A stretch of DNA of 64,000 nucleotides, taken from positions 40,160 to 104,159 of the forward strand of contig SVEI01000003.1 in the NCBI GenBank assembly GCA_015057445.1. Direction: 5' to 3'. Position numbers and translations under genes: made by a program. A model generated the notes under the pieces. That model was not told the DNA's origin and did no database searches. It saw only the letters and a program-made list of their open reading frames with translations. Shown piece by piece: positions 62,967-64,000 of the stretch (position 1 is the stretch's first letter; the number at the start of each line of letters is the position of its first letter). The DNA is from Lachnospiraceae bacterium (lineage in GTDB: Bacteria > Bacillota > Clostridia > Lachnospirales > Lachnospiraceae).

Positions 62967-63335
62967 ATGGATAGAAACGAACAGGAATTTTTAGTACAGA
63001 AGATTAGAACACAGTACACAGAGAAGGAGCACACAGAGCTTGATGAGCTTAAGAAGTTAGATAACAAGGTTAAGAAGCCAGCAAATACTTTTGGATACGT
63101 ATTCGGAACTATTTCAGCTCTTGTTATGGGAAGTGGTATGAGTCTTGTGATGACTGATATTGGATCAAAAATCGGAATAGAGGATGGCATGGTTCCTGGT
63201 ATTGTTATCGGATGCGTGGGACTTATTATGGCATTAGCTAATTATCCTATATACAAGAAGATTCTTGGCAAGCGTCGCAAGCAGTATGCTCAGGAAATTA
63301 TAGAATTAAGTGATAAGCTGATGAGTGAGAAGTAG
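62967..63335 (+). CDS. Two-helix membrane protein, unknown
   Basis: The 122-residue protein has a charged helical start (VQKIRTQYTEKEHTELDEL), two transmembrane helices (residues 42-62 and 74-94) and a basic helical end. AAAAGGAG precedes the ATG. Similar short proteins in Clostridia carry an unproven dihydropteridine reductase label in some annotations; nothing here supports that enzyme. Confidence 0.68.
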   Translation: MDRNEQEFLVQKIRTQYTEKEHTELDELKKLDNKVKKPANTFGYVFGTISALVMGSGMSLVMTDIGSKIGIEDGMVPGIVIGCVGLIMALANYPIYKKILGKRRKQYAQEIIELSDKLMSEK

Positions 63336-63396
63336 GATTAATGTGGGGAAAATCTAGCCGAAATAAAATATTTGGTTTGAATGATTAATAGCGTTA

Positions 63397-63440
63397 TGAT
63401 GCGAAGCAAACTTGATATGAGCTTGCTTCGTATTATTTTA
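63397..63440 (+). terminator. Rho-independent terminator
   Basis: GATGCGAAGCAA and TTGCTTCGTATT pair around a 17-base region that itself partly pairs (ACTTgatatgAGC), followed by ATTTTA. Confidence 0.7.
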
Positions 63441-63556
63441 GGCAAAAATAGGTGGAATATTTTCACATTCTCATATAGTCATAAACAAAATATTAACATT
63501 TCAGTGATATAATATCTCTAGTATATTGGTGAAAATTTGTTAATGGGAGGTAACTC

Positions 63557-64000
63557 ATGTTTAAAATATTAGTTGTTGAAGACGACAAGGAGCTTAATAA
63601 GACAGTTTGCTCCTTCTTAAATCACAGTGGATATCAGGCTATAGGCTGCACTAATGCAAACGATGCCTATGATGCTTTATATGAGAATATGTTTGACATG
63701 ATAGTATCTGACATTATGATGCCAGGAGTGGATGGCTTTGAGTTTGCGGAAAGTGTTAGGGAGATAAATCAAGAGATTCCTATACTTTTTATGACTGCAA
63801 GAGATGATATTGCATCTAAGCAGAGAGGCTTTAGAATCGGTGTGGATGACTATATGGTTAAGCCGATAGATTTGGACGAGTTGTTTCTTCGTATAGGAGC
63901 ACTGCTTAGACGTGCCAAGATTGCTGCTTCAAGAAAGCTGGAGATAGGAAGCTTTGTTATGGATGCAGATGAGCATACAGCCTATCTGGAAGATGAGGAG
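63557..64000 (+). CDS. OmpR-type response regulator, 5' part only
   Basis: The frame from ATG 63557 (GGGAGG upstream) is open to the window end, 148 codons. It is a receiver domain: ILVVEDDKELN, phospho-Asp in MIVSDIMMPGVDGFEF, Thr in PILFMTARDD and Lys in DDYMVKPIDLDELFLRI. The start of a winged-helix domain (LEIGSFVMDADEHTAYL) follows, as in the OmpR/PhoB class. TATAAT at 63508 may be its -10 box. A partner kinase would be expected just beyond the window. Confidence 0.9.
   Translation, partial: MFKILVVEDDKELNKTVCSFLNHSGYQAIGCTNANDAYDALYENMFDMIVSDIMMPGVDGFEFAESVREINQEIPILFMTARDDIASKQRGFRIGVDDYMVKPIDLDELFLRIGALLRRAKIAASRKLEIGSFVMDADEHTAYLEDEE

Overview
The window looks like the chromosomal origin neighbourhood of a low-GC Clostridia, most likely a Lachnospiraceae bacterium. 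It holds dnaA-dnaN-yaaA-recF-gyrB-gyrA on the + strand and rpmH-rnpA-yidD-yidC-jag on the - strand. It also has parA-parB with parS sites, a DUF4446 gene, a DUF3881 gene (a family I associate with Lachnospiraceae), a T-box thrS leader and many zinc-ribbon membrane proteins of unknown role. Taxonomy is inferred from gene content and codon usage; no search was run.

Layout. 1-4.3 kb: end of a TSUP transporter, a dicarboxylate/amino-acid symporter with an RmlD-like reductase, a YwmB-like protein and prephenate dehydrogenase. 4.3-6.8 kb: T-box-regulated thrS with an extra hairpin-rich insert. 6.9-11.2 kb: zinc-ribbon and membrane proteins of unknown role, then tRNA-Lys. 11.6-16.7 kb: trmB, a D,D-carboxypeptidase, a DegS-like kinase homologue and argS. 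16.7-17.9 kb: a gene-free AT-rich region with six parS sites and a DnaA-box cluster. 17.9-26.3 kb: parA, parB, DUF4446, serS, DUF3881, tRNA-Arg, a CBS-domain pyrophosphatase, a membrane coiled-coil protein and a DEDDh exonuclease. 26.3-34 kb: rsmG and mnmG (-), mnmE (+), jag, yidC, yidD, rnpA and rpmH (-). 34-43.2 kb: DnaA boxes and the replication/gyrase operon. 43.2-49.7 kb: a small membrane protein, an N-truncated Rpn nuclease remnant, and a split fumarase interrupted by a DUF4153-like gene. 49.9-50.4 kb: tRNA-Ser, -Asn and -Cys. 50.6-64 kb: a lipoprotein, a LytTR/GHKL two-component pair, maf, a TerB-AAA+/decarboxylase/kinase-like operon, a MATE exporter, a candidate secreted zinc-protease effector with a lipoprotein partner, and the start of an OmpR-type response regulator.

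Compared with the usual Firmicutes order (rpmH-rnpA-yidD-yidC-jag-mnmE-mnmG-rsmG-parA-parB reading away from dnaA), mnmE alone and the whole parAB-serS-exonuclease block are flipped.

The most interesting material is non-coding. I see three copies of one structured intergenic repeat (family A: 22.7, 34.2 and 50.4 kb), two copies of another (family B: 31.0 and 43.5 kb), and a pair of opposed hairpins sharing a 23-nt complementary loop in the thrS leader. In families A and B the copies differ in sequence but keep base pairing through paired changes. That pattern suggests selection on a folded RNA or a hairpin DNA substrate. In two of the three family A copies the 3' half is duplicated in tandem, and one family B copy ends exactly where a truncated Rpn nuclease begins.
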